Below are positions 26,994 to 37,237 of a stretch of DNA of 64,000 bases, one piece after another. The DNA lies in assembly GCA_934680015.1 (NCBI GenBank), contig CAKUSP010000007.1, positions 59,294-123,293 of the forward strand, read 5' to 3'. Source of the stretch: an uncultured Bacteroidales bacterium (GTDB lineage Bacteria > Bacteroidota > Bacteroidia > Bacteroidales > UBA932). Numbering within the stretch: position 1 is the stretch's first letter; every line of letters begins with the position of its first letter. The notes under the pieces were generated by a model. The model was not told the DNA's origin. It ran no database searches and was given only the letters and a program-made list of their open reading frames with translations. A program made the position numbers and the translations under genes.

Positions 26994-27820
26994 TTCATTT
27001 TCAATTTTTCCATACCATTTTCTAGGGCATATTCCTGCTCGAGTTTTGCAAATTGCTTTTTAGTATCAAGCATAAAAGCCCCATTCTGTATCCAAGAGAA
27101 ATAAGAACGTTCAGTATTGAATACATCCCGAGCTTTCTTCCCCTTGTGCTTTCCGAAATTGATAATGGCTTCACCATTGTCATCTCGCATGAGATAACCT
27201 GCAAAATCTATGCTTTTTCGACTACCGAAGCTGGAAAGTGAATTAATGTCATTTTTTAAGGTGTCTGGGTATTTGTCCAATTCTCCTTTTAATACCTCGT
27301 ATGTAGCTATAGTATCAGCCTCTGCCGTATGTGCATTTTCGAAGTCTCCACCACAATAAAAGCGATATGCTGCTTTTAGATTACGGGGTTCCATGGTATG
27401 GTAGATACTTTGTACATCTACCATTTTAGGAGAATGAAGGTCGACATCTATCTTTTTTCCGGCCAATTCCACTCTCTCGAATTCTTCTGCTAACATGGGC
27501 AGGTCAAATTTCGTGGAGTTAAACCCAGCCAGATCACTATCTTTGAGCCAAAGGGCTACTTCTTCCGCAACATCGTAAAAAGTAGGGCAATCGATGAGCA
27601 TGTCATCTGTTATTCCATTTACTTTAGATGCTGAAGGGTCTATAGGCCTTTGACATTTATTTTCATAGTCCCAAGGTTTTATTTTCCATGTCTTTACTGA
27701 GTCTGTTCCATCAGGAAATACCTTTACGAAGCTAAGTTCGATTATGGAATCATGTGGGATATTAAGCCCTGTGCTTTCTATATCGAAAAAAAGCAGGGGC
27801 CGGTTAAGGTTTAGTTTCAT
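26981..27820 (-). CDS. DnaQ-like 3'-5' exonuclease with C-terminal DUF3820-like segment
   Basis: This 279-residue protein starts with a DEDDh exonuclease domain: D13 and E15 in FFDIESTGL, a middle DLAGFNSTKFDLPML block, and HTAEADTIATYEVL as the H-x-x-x-x-D motif. Residues about 215-255 (INFGKHKGKKARDVF, then YFSWIQNGAF) form the small DUF3820-like domain often attached to such nucleases. A role in DNA repair or proofreading is likely. It follows dnaN by 15 bases, consistent with a replication link. Confidence 0.88.
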   Translation of the reverse strand: MKLNLNRPLLFFDIESTGLNIPHDSIIELSFVKVFPDGTDSVKTWKIKPWDYENKCQRPIDPSASKVNGITDDMLIDCPTFYDVAEEVALWLKDSDLAGFNSTKFDLPMLAEEFERVELAGKKIDVDLHSPKMVDVQSIYHTMEPRNLKAAYRFYCGGDFENAHTAEADTIATYEVLKGELDKYPDTLKNDINSLSSFGSRKSIDFAGYLMRDDNGEAIINFGKHKGKKARDVFNTERSYFSWIQNGAFMLDTKKQFAKLEQEYALENGMEKLKMKWGK

Positions 27821-27835
27821 ATCTTATTTCTTACT

Positions 27836-28954
27836 TTAAGATACCATTATAGGCATGATGATGCCACAGAGCTTCTCGCTTTCAGCTTCTTCTTCTGAAG
27901 GAACGATAAGTACAGCGCGACGAGCATCGGCAAATTTCATTATAATGCTTTCGCAAGTCATATTGCTTAGTATTTCTATAAGGAAACTGCTTTTGAATCC
28001 TACACTTAATGTGTCGCCATGATATTCACAAGGTATCTTCTCATAAGCGGCTATAGCAAAACTTAGGTCTTGTGCAGTAATTTCCAATAGGCCCTCGGAA
28101 AGTTCGAACTTTATATGGTTGGAAGCTTTGTTTGCGCACACTGCTACACGTTTTACTGTATTGAGCAGTTGAACTCGGTCAATCTTTAATATGTTAGTAT
28201 TGTTCTGTGGAATGACGTCGCGGTATTTCGGATATCTACCTACTATAAGCCTGCATATCAATGTGGTGCCAGAAAAAGTAAAAACTGCACTAGACTCATC
28301 GAAACTAAGGTCGACAGTCTCGATGTCTTTCCCTATTATGGATTTAAGGATAAGGGCTGGTTTCTTGTGCAGAATGAAAGAAGTTTTTTCTGTACTTTTC
28401 AATTCGCTATCCGTATAGCAAATCAGTTTATGCGAGTCAGAAGCTACAAGTGTGCTTTTGTCTATATCTAGATCGAAAAAGATACCATTCATGGCAGGTC
28501 TCATCTCGTCATCTGCCGTAGCATAAACTGTAGAAGAAATGCCGTTGATAAGTGCTTGTGCCGGGAATGTGATGTGCTGGGCATTATCGCACGAATCAGA
28601 AATGTTAGGGTAATCTTCTGATGGATAATAAGGAAGCGAAGAGTTACCATTGTTCCATATGCACTCGAAAGAACTATCAGATGTCGTTTTGATGGATATA
28701 GGTTGATCTGGTAATGCCTTTATCAAGTCTATCATCTGGTGAGAAGGAACTGCTATGCTACCATCTTCTTCATTTTCCACGTTAATGGAAGTGCGCAGCG
28801 TAAGTTCCTGATCGGAAGCTGTTATGGTTAATAATCCTCCCTTTACATCGAAAAGAAAATTATCAAGTATAGGAAGTACCGTTTTAGTAGGAATGGCCTT
28901 AGCCACATCCATCAATCCTTTAAGCAATTCTGCGCTTGAAACATTAAATTCCAT
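27836..28954 (-). CDS. dnaN: DNA polymerase III beta sliding clamp
   Basis: This 372-residue protein forms the ring-shaped processivity clamp. It has the three-fold repeated clamp domain structure, with the family start MEFNVSSAELLKGL and the C-terminal tail ending IIMPIMVS, which resembles the usual I-x-P-x-R/V terminus. dnaA is not in the window, so this is not evidence for a replication origin here. Confidence 0.95.
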   Translation of the reverse strand: MEFNVSSAELLKGLMDVAKAIPTKTVLPILDNFLFDVKGGLLTITASDQELTLRTSINVENEEDGSIAVPSHQMIDLIKALPDQPISIKTTSDSSFECIWNNGNSSLPYYPSEDYPNISDSCDNAQHITFPAQALINGISSTVYATADDEMRPAMNGIFFDLDIDKSTLVASDSHKLICYTDSELKSTEKTSFILHKKPALILKSIIGKDIETVDLSFDESSAVFTFSGTTLICRLIVGRYPKYRDVIPQNNTNILKIDRVQLLNTVKRVAVCANKASNHIKFELSEGLLEITAQDLSFAIAAYEKIPCEYHGDTLSVGFKSSFLIEILSNMTCESIIMKFADARRAVLIVPSEEEAESEKLCGIIMPIMVS

Positions 28955-29005
28955 ATAACTTTTTATTTTGATTATTCAAATTAGTTCAATTCTTCAACAA
29001 CCTCG

Positions 29006-29013
29006 CAAAAATA
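29006..29013 (-). promoter_or_regulatory. -7 promoter element for dnaN
   Basis: On the minus strand this reads TATTTTTG, matching TAnnTTTG, about 50 bases upstream of the dnaN start. No -33 element was recognised. Confidence 0.4.
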
Positions 29014-29137
29014 CAAAAAATCTTCGGATAATCCATGCTATGGAAGATGGCACATATTTTGACTTTAACGACCCCGGTTTAGGGACCTTTTAAAAACGGA
29101 TTCTAATCAAATATTGAAATTTTAAATTTAATATAGT

Positions 29138-30502
29138 ATGAACAGATTGATAAAATCTTTAGCAGTGGCAGGTGCTCTTGTTTCTATGTCTGCCAATTTG
29201 TCAGTGTCCGCACAGGATTATCCTGACTTTACTTACGCTGCCGAATCGTCGATGAAGGCGGTTGTTTATGTAGAAGTTACTATTCGGGCCAATACCTCTG
29301 GATCCCAAATTACCGATCCTTTTTTCCAGTTTTTCTTCGGTGACGATTTTGTCCCACAAAGCCGTGAGCGAAAGGGCAGTGGCTCTGGTGTGATTATTCG
29401 CCCTGACGGGTATATAGTGACTAATAATCATGTGGTAGCCGATGCCACCACTATAAAGGTGACTTTAAACAACAATAAGTCTTATGATGCCACTATAGTA
29501 GGAACTGATCCTGCAACTGATGTCGCTCTTATAAAGATCGATGCTAAGAATCTGCCATATCTTTCATTTTCGGATTCAGACAAATTGAGAATAGGCGAGT
29601 GGGTATTGGCCATAGGCTCTCCATACGATCTTCGATCTACGGTAACAGCAGGTATAGTAAGTGCCAAGGGGCGTTCGATGCCTAATTATAAAGGGGAGTT
29701 TAAAGTGGAGTCTTTTATCCAGACAGATGCTGCTGTGAACCCTGGAAATTCAGGCGGAGCCTTAGTTAACAAGAGGGGAGAATTAGTGGGGATTAATACT
29801 GCTATCATTTCTCAAACAGGATCTTATGCAGGGTATTCATTTGCCGTTCCTTCTAATATTGCTAGTAAAGTAGTTGCGGATCTTATTGATTTCGGCTCAG
29901 TAAGAAGGGCCCGTCTAGGTGTGTCTATGATGGCGGTTGACGAAAAAGTTGCAGATGAGATGAAACTTTCTTCACTTGATGGCGTATATATTGTTGAGGT
30001 CGTTAAAGGAAGCGCTGCTGATAAGGCAGGGATAAAGAAGAATGATGTGATCTTGTCCGTAAACGGAAAGAATGTTGAAAATCCTTCTCATTTCCAGGAA
30101 CTTGTAAATGGATTCCATCCAGGTGATGTGGCTACCATGAAGATTGCCCGCGGTCAGAATGTGCATAATGTAAAGGTTACATTCCAGGGTGAAACTCAAC
30201 AGACAGGATGGGCTCAAGAAGATGGCACTGTATCGTTCTATGGAGCATCACTAAGAGCTGCTGATAAGGCTACACTCTCCGATTTGAGAATCAAGAACGG
30301 TGTAGAGATAGTATCCGCCGGAAAGGGTAAATTAGCTGCGAGTGGAGCAGTTGATGGTCTGATTATCAGGTATGTGAATGATCAGAGCGTTTCTAAACCT
30401 CAAGACGTGATAGATGCTGCGGCAAAGGCAAAAAGAGCTATCGTTATAGAGTGTATAACTCCTGCCGGCCGTTCTGTATTCTTCGCGCTTGCAAAGGATT
30501 AG
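29138..30502 (+). CDS. Periplasmic serine protease/chaperone of the Deg (HtrA) family
   Basis: This 454-residue envelope protease has a signal peptide (about 1-25), a trypsin-like domain with triad H98 (TNNHVVADA), D128 (ATDVALIKI) and S205 (NPGNSGGALV), a first PDZ domain (about 260-345, GSAADKAGIKKNDVILSVNG) and a shorter second PDZ region. It degrades or refolds misfolded periplasmic proteins. It lies 16 bases upstream of rpoD. A TAAATTTA box at 29123-29130 may be its promoter. Confidence 0.93.
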   Translation: MNRLIKSLAVAGALVSMSANLSVSAQDYPDFTYAAESSMKAVVYVEVTIRANTSGSQITDPFFQFFFGDDFVPQSRERKGSGSGVIIRPDGYIVTNNHVVADATTIKVTLNNNKSYDATIVGTDPATDVALIKIDAKNLPYLSFSDSDKLRIGEWVLAIGSPYDLRSTVTAGIVSAKGRSMPNYKGEFKVESFIQTDAAVNPGNSGGALVNKRGELVGINTAIISQTGSYAGYSFAVPSNIASKVVADLIDFGSVRRARLGVSMMAVDEKVADEMKLSSLDGVYIVEVVKGSAADKAGIKKNDVILSVNGKNVENPSHFQELVNGFHPGDVATMKIARGQNVHNVKVTFQGETQQTGWAQEDGTVSFYGASLRAADKATLSDLRIKNGVEIVSAGKGKLAASGAVDGLIIRYVNDQSVSKPQDVIDAAAKAKRAIVIECITPAGRSVFFALAKD

Positions 30503-30518
30503 ATAGTTTAGATTTATA

Positions 30519-31379
30519 ATGAGACAACTAAAAATTACAAAAAGTATTACCAACCGTGAAAGCGCGTCTCTAGATAAGTACCTTCAGGAGATTGGCCGTG
30601 AGGAGTTGGTATCGCCGGAGGAAGAGGTGGAATTGGCCCAGCGCATCCGTAAGGGTGATCAGGTGGCTTTGGAAAAATTGACAAGGGCTAATTTAAGGTT
30701 CGTGGTTTCTGTTGCGAAGCAGTACCAGAATCAGGGCTTAAGTCTTCCGGATCTTATAGACGAAGGAAACCTGGGTCTTATCAAAGCTGCGGAAAAGTTT
30801 GATGAGACCCGCGGTTTCAAATTTATTTCTTATGCAGTATGGTGGATTCGTCAGAGCATATTGCAGGCTCTTGCGGAACAAAGTCGTATAGTCAGACTTC
30901 CTTTGAATCAGGTAGGTTCATTGAATAAGATAAACAAGGCTTTGGGGCGCTTCGAACAGGAAAATGAGAGGCAGCCATCCACGCAGGAGTTGGCAGAGAT
31001 GATAGATATTCCGAAAGAGAAAATCGATGACACTCTTCGTGTTTCGGGGCGTCATGTAAGTATGGATGCTCCTTTTGTGGATGGTGAGGATAATTCGCTT
31101 CTGGATGTGCTTCCTAATGATGATTCTCCAATGGCAGATCGTGGATTGAACAAGGAGTCACTTAGCACAGAGGTTGATCGTGTGCTTCAAGTGCTTACTC
31201 CGCGTGAAAGAGAGATAGTGAAGTGCTTCTTCGGAATCGGATGCCAGGAGATGACTCTGGAAGAAATTGGTGAGAATTTGGATCTTACTCGTGAAAGGGT
31301 GCGCCAGATAAAGGAGAAAGCTATAAGAAAATTGAAAAAACCATCAGCTTGCGAGCTGCTTAAATCTTACCTTGGTTAA
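30519..31379 (+). CDS. rpoD: Primary RNA polymerase sigma factor (RpoD/SigA type)
   Basis: This 286-residue sigma-70 factor has region 1.2 ([23 protein letters not shown]), region 2 with the -7-binding helices ([21 protein letters not shown] and [13 protein letters not shown]), region 3 and region 4 ([29 protein letters not shown] helix-turn-helix, written here as [20 protein letters not shown]). It lacks region 1.1, as in Bacteroidota primary sigma factors, which recognise the TTTG/TAnnTTTG promoters seen in this window. Its stop overlaps the argS ATG (TAATG). Confidence 0.95.
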   Translation: MRQLKITKSITNRESASLDKYLQEIGREELVSPEEEVELAQRIRKGDQVALEKLTRANLRFVVSVAKQYQNQGLSLPDLIDEGNLGLIKAAEKFDETRGFKFISYAVWWIRQSILQALAEQSRIVRLPLNQVGSLNKINKALGRFEQENERQPSTQELAEMIDIPKEKIDDTLRVSGRHVSMDAPFVDGEDNSLLDVLPNDDSPMADRGLNKESLSTEVDRVLQVLTPREREIVKCFFGIGCQEMTLEEIGENLDLTRERVRQIKEKAIRKLKKPSACELLKSYLG

Positions 31380-33109
31380 TGGGTGCTCAAGAGTTATTGG
31401 CTTTAAAAGCCTCGGAAGCGATACAGTCGCTATATTCAGTAAAGATGGAACCATCTGCTCTGCAGGTGGCAGCCACCAGAAAGGACTTTGAAGGGGACTA
31501 CACCTTAGTGGTGTTTCCTCTTTTGCGCATTTCTCACACTAGTCCTCAAGTTACTGGTGAAGCCATAGGGGGATGGGTGAAGAATAATTGTCCGGAAGTG
31601 GGTAATTATAATGTTGTTAATGGGTTTTTGAATTTTACTCTATCGGCTAAATACTGGAACGAGACTCTAAAGGAAATGGAGAAGACTCCAGATTTTGGTA
31701 CGCTTCCAGCTACTGGAAAAACTATAATGGTGGAGTTTTCATCCCCTAATACGAATAAGCCTCTGCATTTGGGCCATGTGCGTAATAATTTATTGGGGTC
31801 TTCTGTCTCTGACATATTAAAAGCAGCAGGTAATAATGTAATAAAGGCTACATTGGTTAATGACAGGGGAGTGCATATCTGTAAGAGTATGTACGCATGG
31901 GAAAAGCGCTTTAATGGTGCTACGCCACAGAGTCGCCATCAGAAAGGCGACCATCTTGTGGGTGACTGCTATGTGGAGTATGCGAAGATGGAAAAGGAAG
32001 ATCCTTCTGTTTTGGACGATGTCCATAAGATGTTAGTTGACTGGGAGAATGGCGATCCTCAAGTACGCGCGCTATGGAAGATGATGAATCAGTGGGTGTT
32101 TGATGGATTCGCACAGACATATAAGTCCTTGGGCATTACATTCGATAAGACTTATTACGAGTCTCAGACCTATTTATTAGGTAAAGAGTTAGTCAAGAAA
32201 GGTCTTGAAATGGGCGTATTCGTCAAGGATCCTGACGGGAGTGTGTGGTGTGACCTTACTGCCGATGGGCTTGATCGAAAGATTCTCCTCCGTAGCGATG
32301 GTACATCTGTATATATAACACAGGATCTCGGTACAGCGGAAAGGCGTTTTAATGAATTTCACCTCGACTCTCATGTTTATGTCGTAGGTAATGAACAGGA
32401 TTATCATTTTCAGGTTCTTAAATTGATTCTTTCCAAGCTTGGTTTTGATTGGGCAAAGAGAATATATCATTTAAGTTACGGTATGGTGGAACTTCCTGAA
32501 GGAAAAATGAAAAGCCGTGAGGGTACTGTAGTAGATGCTGATGACCTTATAGAGAAGATGTATAATGAAGCTAAACTGACTTCAGAGGCTTCAGGCAAGT
32601 TGGGTGATATGAGCGAGGAAGAAAAGAGTAAATTATACTCTATGATAGGTTTGGGCGCTTTGAAGTACTTTATTCTTAAGGTGGATCCTAAAAAGACCAT
32701 GCTTTTCGATCCTAAAGAGAGCATAGATTTTAATGGAAACACTGGCCCGTTTATTCAATACACGCATGCACGTATTAAGAGTATTTTACGCAAAGCTCAG
32801 GAAGAGGGAAAGAAGTCGGAGGTGGATGATGATATTGTCCTATCACCTAAGGAGGTAAGAATGGTTAAGATACTTGCGTCTTATCCTGATAAAGTAAAGG
32901 AGGCTGCAGATTCACTTTCTCCTGCCCTTATTGCTAATTACGCTTATGATTTGGCGAAGGAATTCAATCAATATTACCACGATACACCTATCCTTCGAGA
33001 ATCAGACTCTAAGGTGCTCTCTATGCGTCTGTCCTTAATAGAAGAGGTGGCAGTAGTATTGGAAAAGGCGATGGGACTACTTGGAATCAGTCTTCCTGAC
33101 AGAATGTAA
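31379..33109 (+). CDS. argS: Arginyl-tRNA synthetase
   Basis: This 576-residue class I synthetase charges tRNA-Arg. It has the N-terminal Arg-tRNA-synthetase additional domain, the HIGH-like motif LHLGHVRNN near residue 130, a KMSKS-like segment KMKSREGTVV, and a C-terminal DALR anticodon-binding domain ending LLGISLPDRM. It is translationally coupled to rpoD through TAATG. Confidence 0.96.
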   Translation: MGAQELLALKASEAIQSLYSVKMEPSALQVAATRKDFEGDYTLVVFPLLRISHTSPQVTGEAIGGWVKNNCPEVGNYNVVNGFLNFTLSAKYWNETLKEMEKTPDFGTLPATGKTIMVEFSSPNTNKPLHLGHVRNNLLGSSVSDILKAAGNNVIKATLVNDRGVHICKSMYAWEKRFNGATPQSRHQKGDHLVGDCYVEYAKMEKEDPSVLDDVHKMLVDWENGDPQVRALWKMMNQWVFDGFAQTYKSLGITFDKTYYESQTYLLGKELVKKGLEMGVFVKDPDGSVWCDLTADGLDRKILLRSDGTSVYITQDLGTAERRFNEFHLDSHVYVVGNEQDYHFQVLKLILSKLGFDWAKRIYHLSYGMVELPEGKMKSREGTVVDADDLIEKMYNEAKLTSEASGKLGDMSEEEKSKLYSMIGLGALKYFILKVDPKKTMLFDPKESIDFNGNTGPFIQYTHARIKSILRKAQEEGKKSEVDDDIVLSPKEVRMVKILASYPDKVKEAADSLSPALIANYAYDLAKEFNQYYHDTPILRESDSKVLSMRLSLIEEVAVVLEKAMGLLGISLPDRM

Positions 33110-33113
33110 TATA

Positions 33114-34832
33114 ATGGAGCAGGCGTATATGTTCCCTACCTCTATAAAGGAGGTGGAAAAACTAGGGTGGGATTATATAGATATAATCTTTTTTACAGGA
33201 GATGCTTTTGTAGATCATCCTAGTTTCGGAACAGCCTGTATAAGTCGATACCTTCAGAAGTTCGGTTATCGTATAGCTATCGTCCCTCAGCCTAACTGGA
33301 GGGACGATTTGCGTGATTTTCGTAAACTGGGGAAGCCGAGGTTGTATTTTGCCGTTAATTCAGGGGCTATGGATTCCATGGTGAATCACTATACTGCGCA
33401 GAAGCGACTTCGGCACGAAGACGCTTACACGCCGGATGGGCGTGCCGGGCAGCGTCCGGATCGCGCGGTCACAGTCTACACTAAGATCCTCAAACAGTTA
33501 TACCCGGATGTCCCTGTGGTTATCGGTGGTGTGGAAGCCTCTTTAAGACGACTTACTCATTATGATTATTGGGATGACTGTCTTCACCCTTCTATCCTTT
33601 TAAGTAGCGGAGCCGATTGGCTATGTTATGGAATGGGAGAAAAACCTATGTTAGAGTTGACTCGTGCCATAGAGGCAGAACGTAATATTCGTCAGATGGA
33701 ATCCCTTCCACAATTGGCTTTTTATAGAAAAGGGACATGCAAGATAGCTGATGCTCTGACTCTGAATAGTTATCAGACTTGTCTGAAGGATAAGGTGGCA
33801 TTTGCCCGAAATTTCCATGAAATAGAAATGCAGATAAACATGATGCATCCCCAAATCCTGATAGAAGCTGTGGAAGGTGGTTATGTACAGGTGAATCCGC
33901 CATGCCCGCCAGCTACCACTTCGGAAATGGATTCTTATTGGGATTTGCCATTCACAAAGCTTCCGCATCCCCGCTACAAAGATAAGCGCATCCCCGCTTA
34001 TGACATGATTAAGGATAGCATCATAACACATAGAGGGTGTTTTGGAGGATGTAATTTTTGCACTATCGCCGCCCATCAAGGGAAGTTTATTCAGTCTAGA
34101 AGCCATGAAAGTATATTGGCCGAGGTTAAAAAGCTTGCCTCCATGCCACAATTCCATGGTAATATATCAGATTTAGGAGCCCCGACGGCGAATATGTATG
34201 GCATGAAAGGGCGGAATCAGGATTTATGTAAAATCTGTCGCAGGCAGTCGTGTTTGTTTCCTTCACCTTGTAAGAATATGAATCGATCCCACACAGATAT
34301 TTTAAAATTATATAAAGAGGTGGATGCAGTGAAGGGAGTTAGGCATTCTTATGTGGGAAGTGGTATAAGGTACGATTTATTTTTAACGCAGGACGGATTT
34401 GTGGATGAATCTTCTAGGCCATATCTAAAAGAATTGATCCTCAGTCATATATCGGGGCGTATGAAAGTGGCTCCAGAACACACTGAAGATAGGGTTCTTA
34501 ATTATATGGGAAAACCTTCATTTAAACTATTTGAGAGACTTCGTTCAGAATTTAACAAGATAAATAAAGAAGCAGGCAGGCACAGCGAGATAGTTCCATA
34601 TTTTATTTCGGCTCACCCAGGGTGTACTATGGAGGATATGAGGCGATTGGCCCATAATCCATGTCTGAAAGGTATTTGGATGGAACAAGTTCAGGATTTT
34701 ACTCCTACACCTATGACTACATCTTCTGTAATGTTTTATTCTGGTATTGATCCTCGAACAATGAAGCCCGTTTTTGTGGAACGACGTCCAGAGGCAAAAC
34801 GGGCTCAAAAAAGTTTCTTTTTTAAGAAATAA
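33114..34832 (+). CDS. YgiQ family radical SAM protein (UPF0313)
   Basis: This 572-residue protein has an N-terminal B12-binding-like region and a radical SAM core with the CX3CX2C cluster C309, C313 and C316 in HRGCFGGCNFCTIAA. The YgiQ family is widespread and its reaction is unknown. The C-terminus includes QVQDFTPTPMTTSSVMFY, typical of the family. The ATG at 33114 is chosen since it follows the argS stop by 4 bases; an earlier in-frame start would overlap argS. Confidence 0.9.
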   Translation: MEQAYMFPTSIKEVEKLGWDYIDIIFFTGDAFVDHPSFGTACISRYLQKFGYRIAIVPQPNWRDDLRDFRKLGKPRLYFAVNSGAMDSMVNHYTAQKRLRHEDAYTPDGRAGQRPDRAVTVYTKILKQLYPDVPVVIGGVEASLRRLTHYDYWDDCLHPSILLSSGADWLCYGMGEKPMLELTRAIEAERNIRQMESLPQLAFYRKGTCKIADALTLNSYQTCLKDKVAFARNFHEIEMQINMMHPQILIEAVEGGYVQVNPPCPPATTSEMDSYWDLPFTKLPHPRYKDKRIPAYDMIKDSIITHRGCFGGCNFCTIAAHQGKFIQSRSHESILAEVKKLASMPQFHGNISDLGAPTANMYGMKGRNQDLCKICRRQSCLFPSPCKNMNRSHTDILKLYKEVDAVKGVRHSYVGSGIRYDLFLTQDGFVDESSRPYLKELILSHISGRMKVAPEHTEDRVLNYMGKPSFKLFERLRSEFNKINKEAGRHSEIVPYFISAHPGCTMEDMRRLAHNPCLKGIWMEQVQDFTPTPMTTSSVMFYSGIDPRTMKPVFVERRPEAKRAQKSFFFKK

Positions 34833-34840
34833 AGGTACGC

Positions 34841-37084
34841 TTATGATAGTTGGAATTTTCTAGAAGAACGCATCATTTGTTTTAGAATGATAGCCATCTG
34901 CTCAGATTCCTGGAGTACATTTAGATAAAGATACCCGGTATTCATGTTTATAGCGTTGTCTCTAATATCTTCCATGAGGGCTTTGCGCATGTTGGAAAAA
35001 TCTTTTTGAAGAAGTTTTAGATTATCTTCAACCGATTTAAGCTCAGCGAATTCTCCATCTTCACAATGCTTTTTAACCTCATCCATATAACTGATTAGAC
35101 AGTCCCTTTCTGGAATGAAGGAGTTAACATATCTTTCAGGAATAGGGGTGAAGTGGTTATCTATATGTTCGAAAGCAGGCTCACAGATACGACGTATGGC
35201 ATAGTAAAGCTGTTCCAACTCGTTGAAGGAGGTAAAGAACCAAGCACTTTTACGCATGGCCGTCTCTTGGTCAAGGTGTCGCATGCAAATGGTTTCTTTT
35301 CTTCTGATATTCTTTAATTTACCTTTTTTGTCTTTTAATTCGTAGTTAGACTTTCGAAGTTGTTTAATATTTTCTGTAAAAAGGCCATCAGTAACATTTT
35401 TATAACTTGAGATAATGCCATTTAGTATAAGACCTTCGTTTTGCGCTACATATTGACATACGAGAGTGTCGGTCTCCGCTTGGTCTTCGCAGCGAAGAAT
35501 CTTGCGGAAGGTCTTGTCGCCATTTTCTTCTTCATTTTTTTTCTTATAACTGACATTACTATGTATCATTACGGCAAGACCGACTATTACTATTATAACC
35601 ATTGCTATCATGCCACCCCAATGCATAATCATGGCGATGATAAAGGTAGCTATGAAAGCTATGGCCGCGGTTAGAAACCATCCGCCTATGACTGAGAGTA
35701 CGCCTGTTATTCGATATACTGCACTTTCCCTTCCCCAGGCCCTATCGGCAAGTGAGGATGCCATAGCTACCATGAATGTAACATAGGTTGTGGATAATGG
35801 CAGCTTCATTGAAGTTCCGAGTGCTATAAGAAGCGAAGCCGTAACCAGATTGACAGATGCTCTTACCAAGTCGTATTGAGCTCCATTTTCGATTTCTACA
35901 TGGCTACGATCGAATCGTTTATCTATCCAGTCTCTCATGCCTTCAGGAGTGATGGCCAATGCCATACGTGCAACAGAATTGCCGAAGCGTACAAGGCTGC
36001 GAGCAACCCATGAAGTACCGAACATTTCTTCGCCTTCGTCTTGTTTTGCGAGATTCAACTCTGTTTTGGTTACATTGTGCGCTTTCTTAGATGTCGCTAG
36101 AGCTAAAACCATAATTATACCAGCTGCCAGTAGAAATATTAGTGGCGTTTTTGCACTCTCATTCAGCACATTCATCATGTGGGTAGATGGATTATCGCCT
36201 GTTGCCATCCAGTCATGGTATGATGCGTAGCCTGTCAGTGGAACTCCGATGAAGTTGACAAGGTCGTTGCCGGCGAATGCTGTTGCCAATGCAAATGTGC
36301 CTACGAGTACGACTATTTTAAAAACATTAACTTTCAATGCGTGAAGGGTTTGCATGAGCAGAGTGAAAAAGATAAGGCATCCGCCAAGTATCAGTAACGC
36401 ATTCGAGTTTATCCAGTCTTTAGTGCTTTCTGTCATAAAAGACATGGACTTGAGTCCTTTAAAAAGCATGAAATAGATAATGGCGGTTATGGATATGCCA
36501 CCGAATATACCTATCTTCCATTTGAGGGACTTGTTCTTATAATTAAAAGTAAAAATAAGTCGTACAATCCATTGAATAATTACACCGACGAAAAACGCTA
36601 TAGCTACCGATATGAATATGCCCAGTATGACTTGTAGCGCCTTTGCCGTGTTCATGTAGTCAGAGAATTCAAGTGTATTGTCCGGGACAGCATTCATTTT
36701 TAGCAAGGACATCGCACAGGTGGCTCCGAGAAGTTCGAATACCATGGAGACGGTAGTCGATGTCGGCATGCCTAGTGAATTGAATGTGTCAAGTAGCATG
36801 ATGTCCGTGACCATTACTGCAAGACATATAAGCATTATTTCACTAAAAGAGAACTGCTCCGGCCTAAAAATGCCGTGTCTTGCCACATCCATCATCCCAT
36901 TGCTCATAACAGCGCCACAGAATACACCTACAGCTGCAATGATTATTATGGTTTTAAAATTAGCGGCTTTGGAGCCAATGGCAGAATTGAGAAAATTAAC
37001 AGCATCATTACTTACTCCGACCCATAGGTCCGATATTGCAAGTAAGAAAAGGAAAATGACAAAACCTAAATATACCAATTCCAT
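34841..37084 (-). CDS. Inorganic phosphate transporter (PiT family) with C-terminal PhoU-like domain
   Basis: This 747-residue protein has an N-terminal permease with repeated PiT signatures (SNDAVNFLNSAIGSKAA near the start and AFAGNDLVNFIGVPLTGY in the second half), separated by hydrophilic loops. From about residue 530 a soluble helical region with charged coiled-coil character (LRKSNYELKDKKGKLKNI, then SAWFFTSFNELEQLYYAI) resembles PhoU/DUF47 proteins. It is a low-affinity phosphate importer, and the appended domain may regulate it. It is divergent from a two-component system 153 bases away. Confidence 0.88.
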   Translation of the reverse strand: MELVYLGFVIFLFLLAISDLWVGVSNDAVNFLNSAIGSKAANFKTIIIIAAVGVFCGAVMSNGMMDVARHGIFRPEQFSFSEIMLICLAVMVTDIMLLDTFNSLGMPTSTTVSMVFELLGATCAMSLLKMNAVPDNTLEFSDYMNTAKALQVILGIFISVAIAFFVGVIIQWIVRLIFTFNYKNKSLKWKIGIFGGISITAIIYFMLFKGLKSMSFMTESTKDWINSNALLILGGCLIFFTLLMQTLHALKVNVFKIVVLVGTFALATAFAGNDLVNFIGVPLTGYASYHDWMATGDNPSTHMMNVLNESAKTPLIFLLAAGIIMVLALATSKKAHNVTKTELNLAKQDEGEEMFGTSWVARSLVRFGNSVARMALAITPEGMRDWIDKRFDRSHVEIENGAQYDLVRASVNLVTASLLIALGTSMKLPLSTTYVTFMVAMASSLADRAWGRESAVYRITGVLSVIGGWFLTAAIAFIATFIIAMIMHWGGMIAMVIIVIVGLAVMIHSNVSYKKKNEEENGDKTFRKILRCEDQAETDTLVCQYVAQNEGLILNGIISSYKNVTDGLFTENIKQLRKSNYELKDKKGKLKNIRRKETICMRHLDQETAMRKSAWFFTSFNELEQLYYAIRRICEPAFEHIDNHFTPIPERYVNSFIPERDCLISYMDEVKKHCEDGEFAELKSVEDNLKLLQKDFSNMRKALMEDIRDNAINMNTGYLYLNVLQESEQMAIILKQMMRSSRKFQLS

Positions 37085-37123
37085 ATAAAATGAACTTATC
37101 TCCGTAAGGAGCTGTTTTCAAGC

Positions 37124-37138
37124 GCAAAGTTAATTTGC
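37124..37138 (-). promoter_or_regulatory. -7 element within a small palindrome upstream of the phosphate transporter
   Basis: GCAAA (37124-37128) and TTTGC (37134-37138) form an inverted repeat. On the minus strand it contains TAACTTTG (37132 to 37125), a TAnnTTTG match about 40 bases before the transporter ATG. The palindrome could be a regulator site, but this is speculative. Confidence 0.35.
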
Positions 37139-37206
37139 AAATGTTAAAAAGATGTTAAATTTTTAAAAGAAATAGGAATGCGAGTGTTCCGGGCTAAAAA
37201 ACTGAC

Positions 37207-37214
37207 TATATTTG
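37207..37214 (+). promoter_or_regulatory. -7 promoter element of the response regulator gene
   Basis: TATATTTG matches TAnnTTTG and ends 23 bases before the ATG at 37238. No -33 TTTG is present at the right spacing. Confidence 0.5.
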
Positions 37215-37237
37215 CAATTGTTCGGAATAGTGATTTT

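Noticed and set aside
27836..29137. Replication origin near dnaN
   Set aside because: dnaA is absent and no cluster of DnaA-box-like sequences was noticed in the upstream gap.
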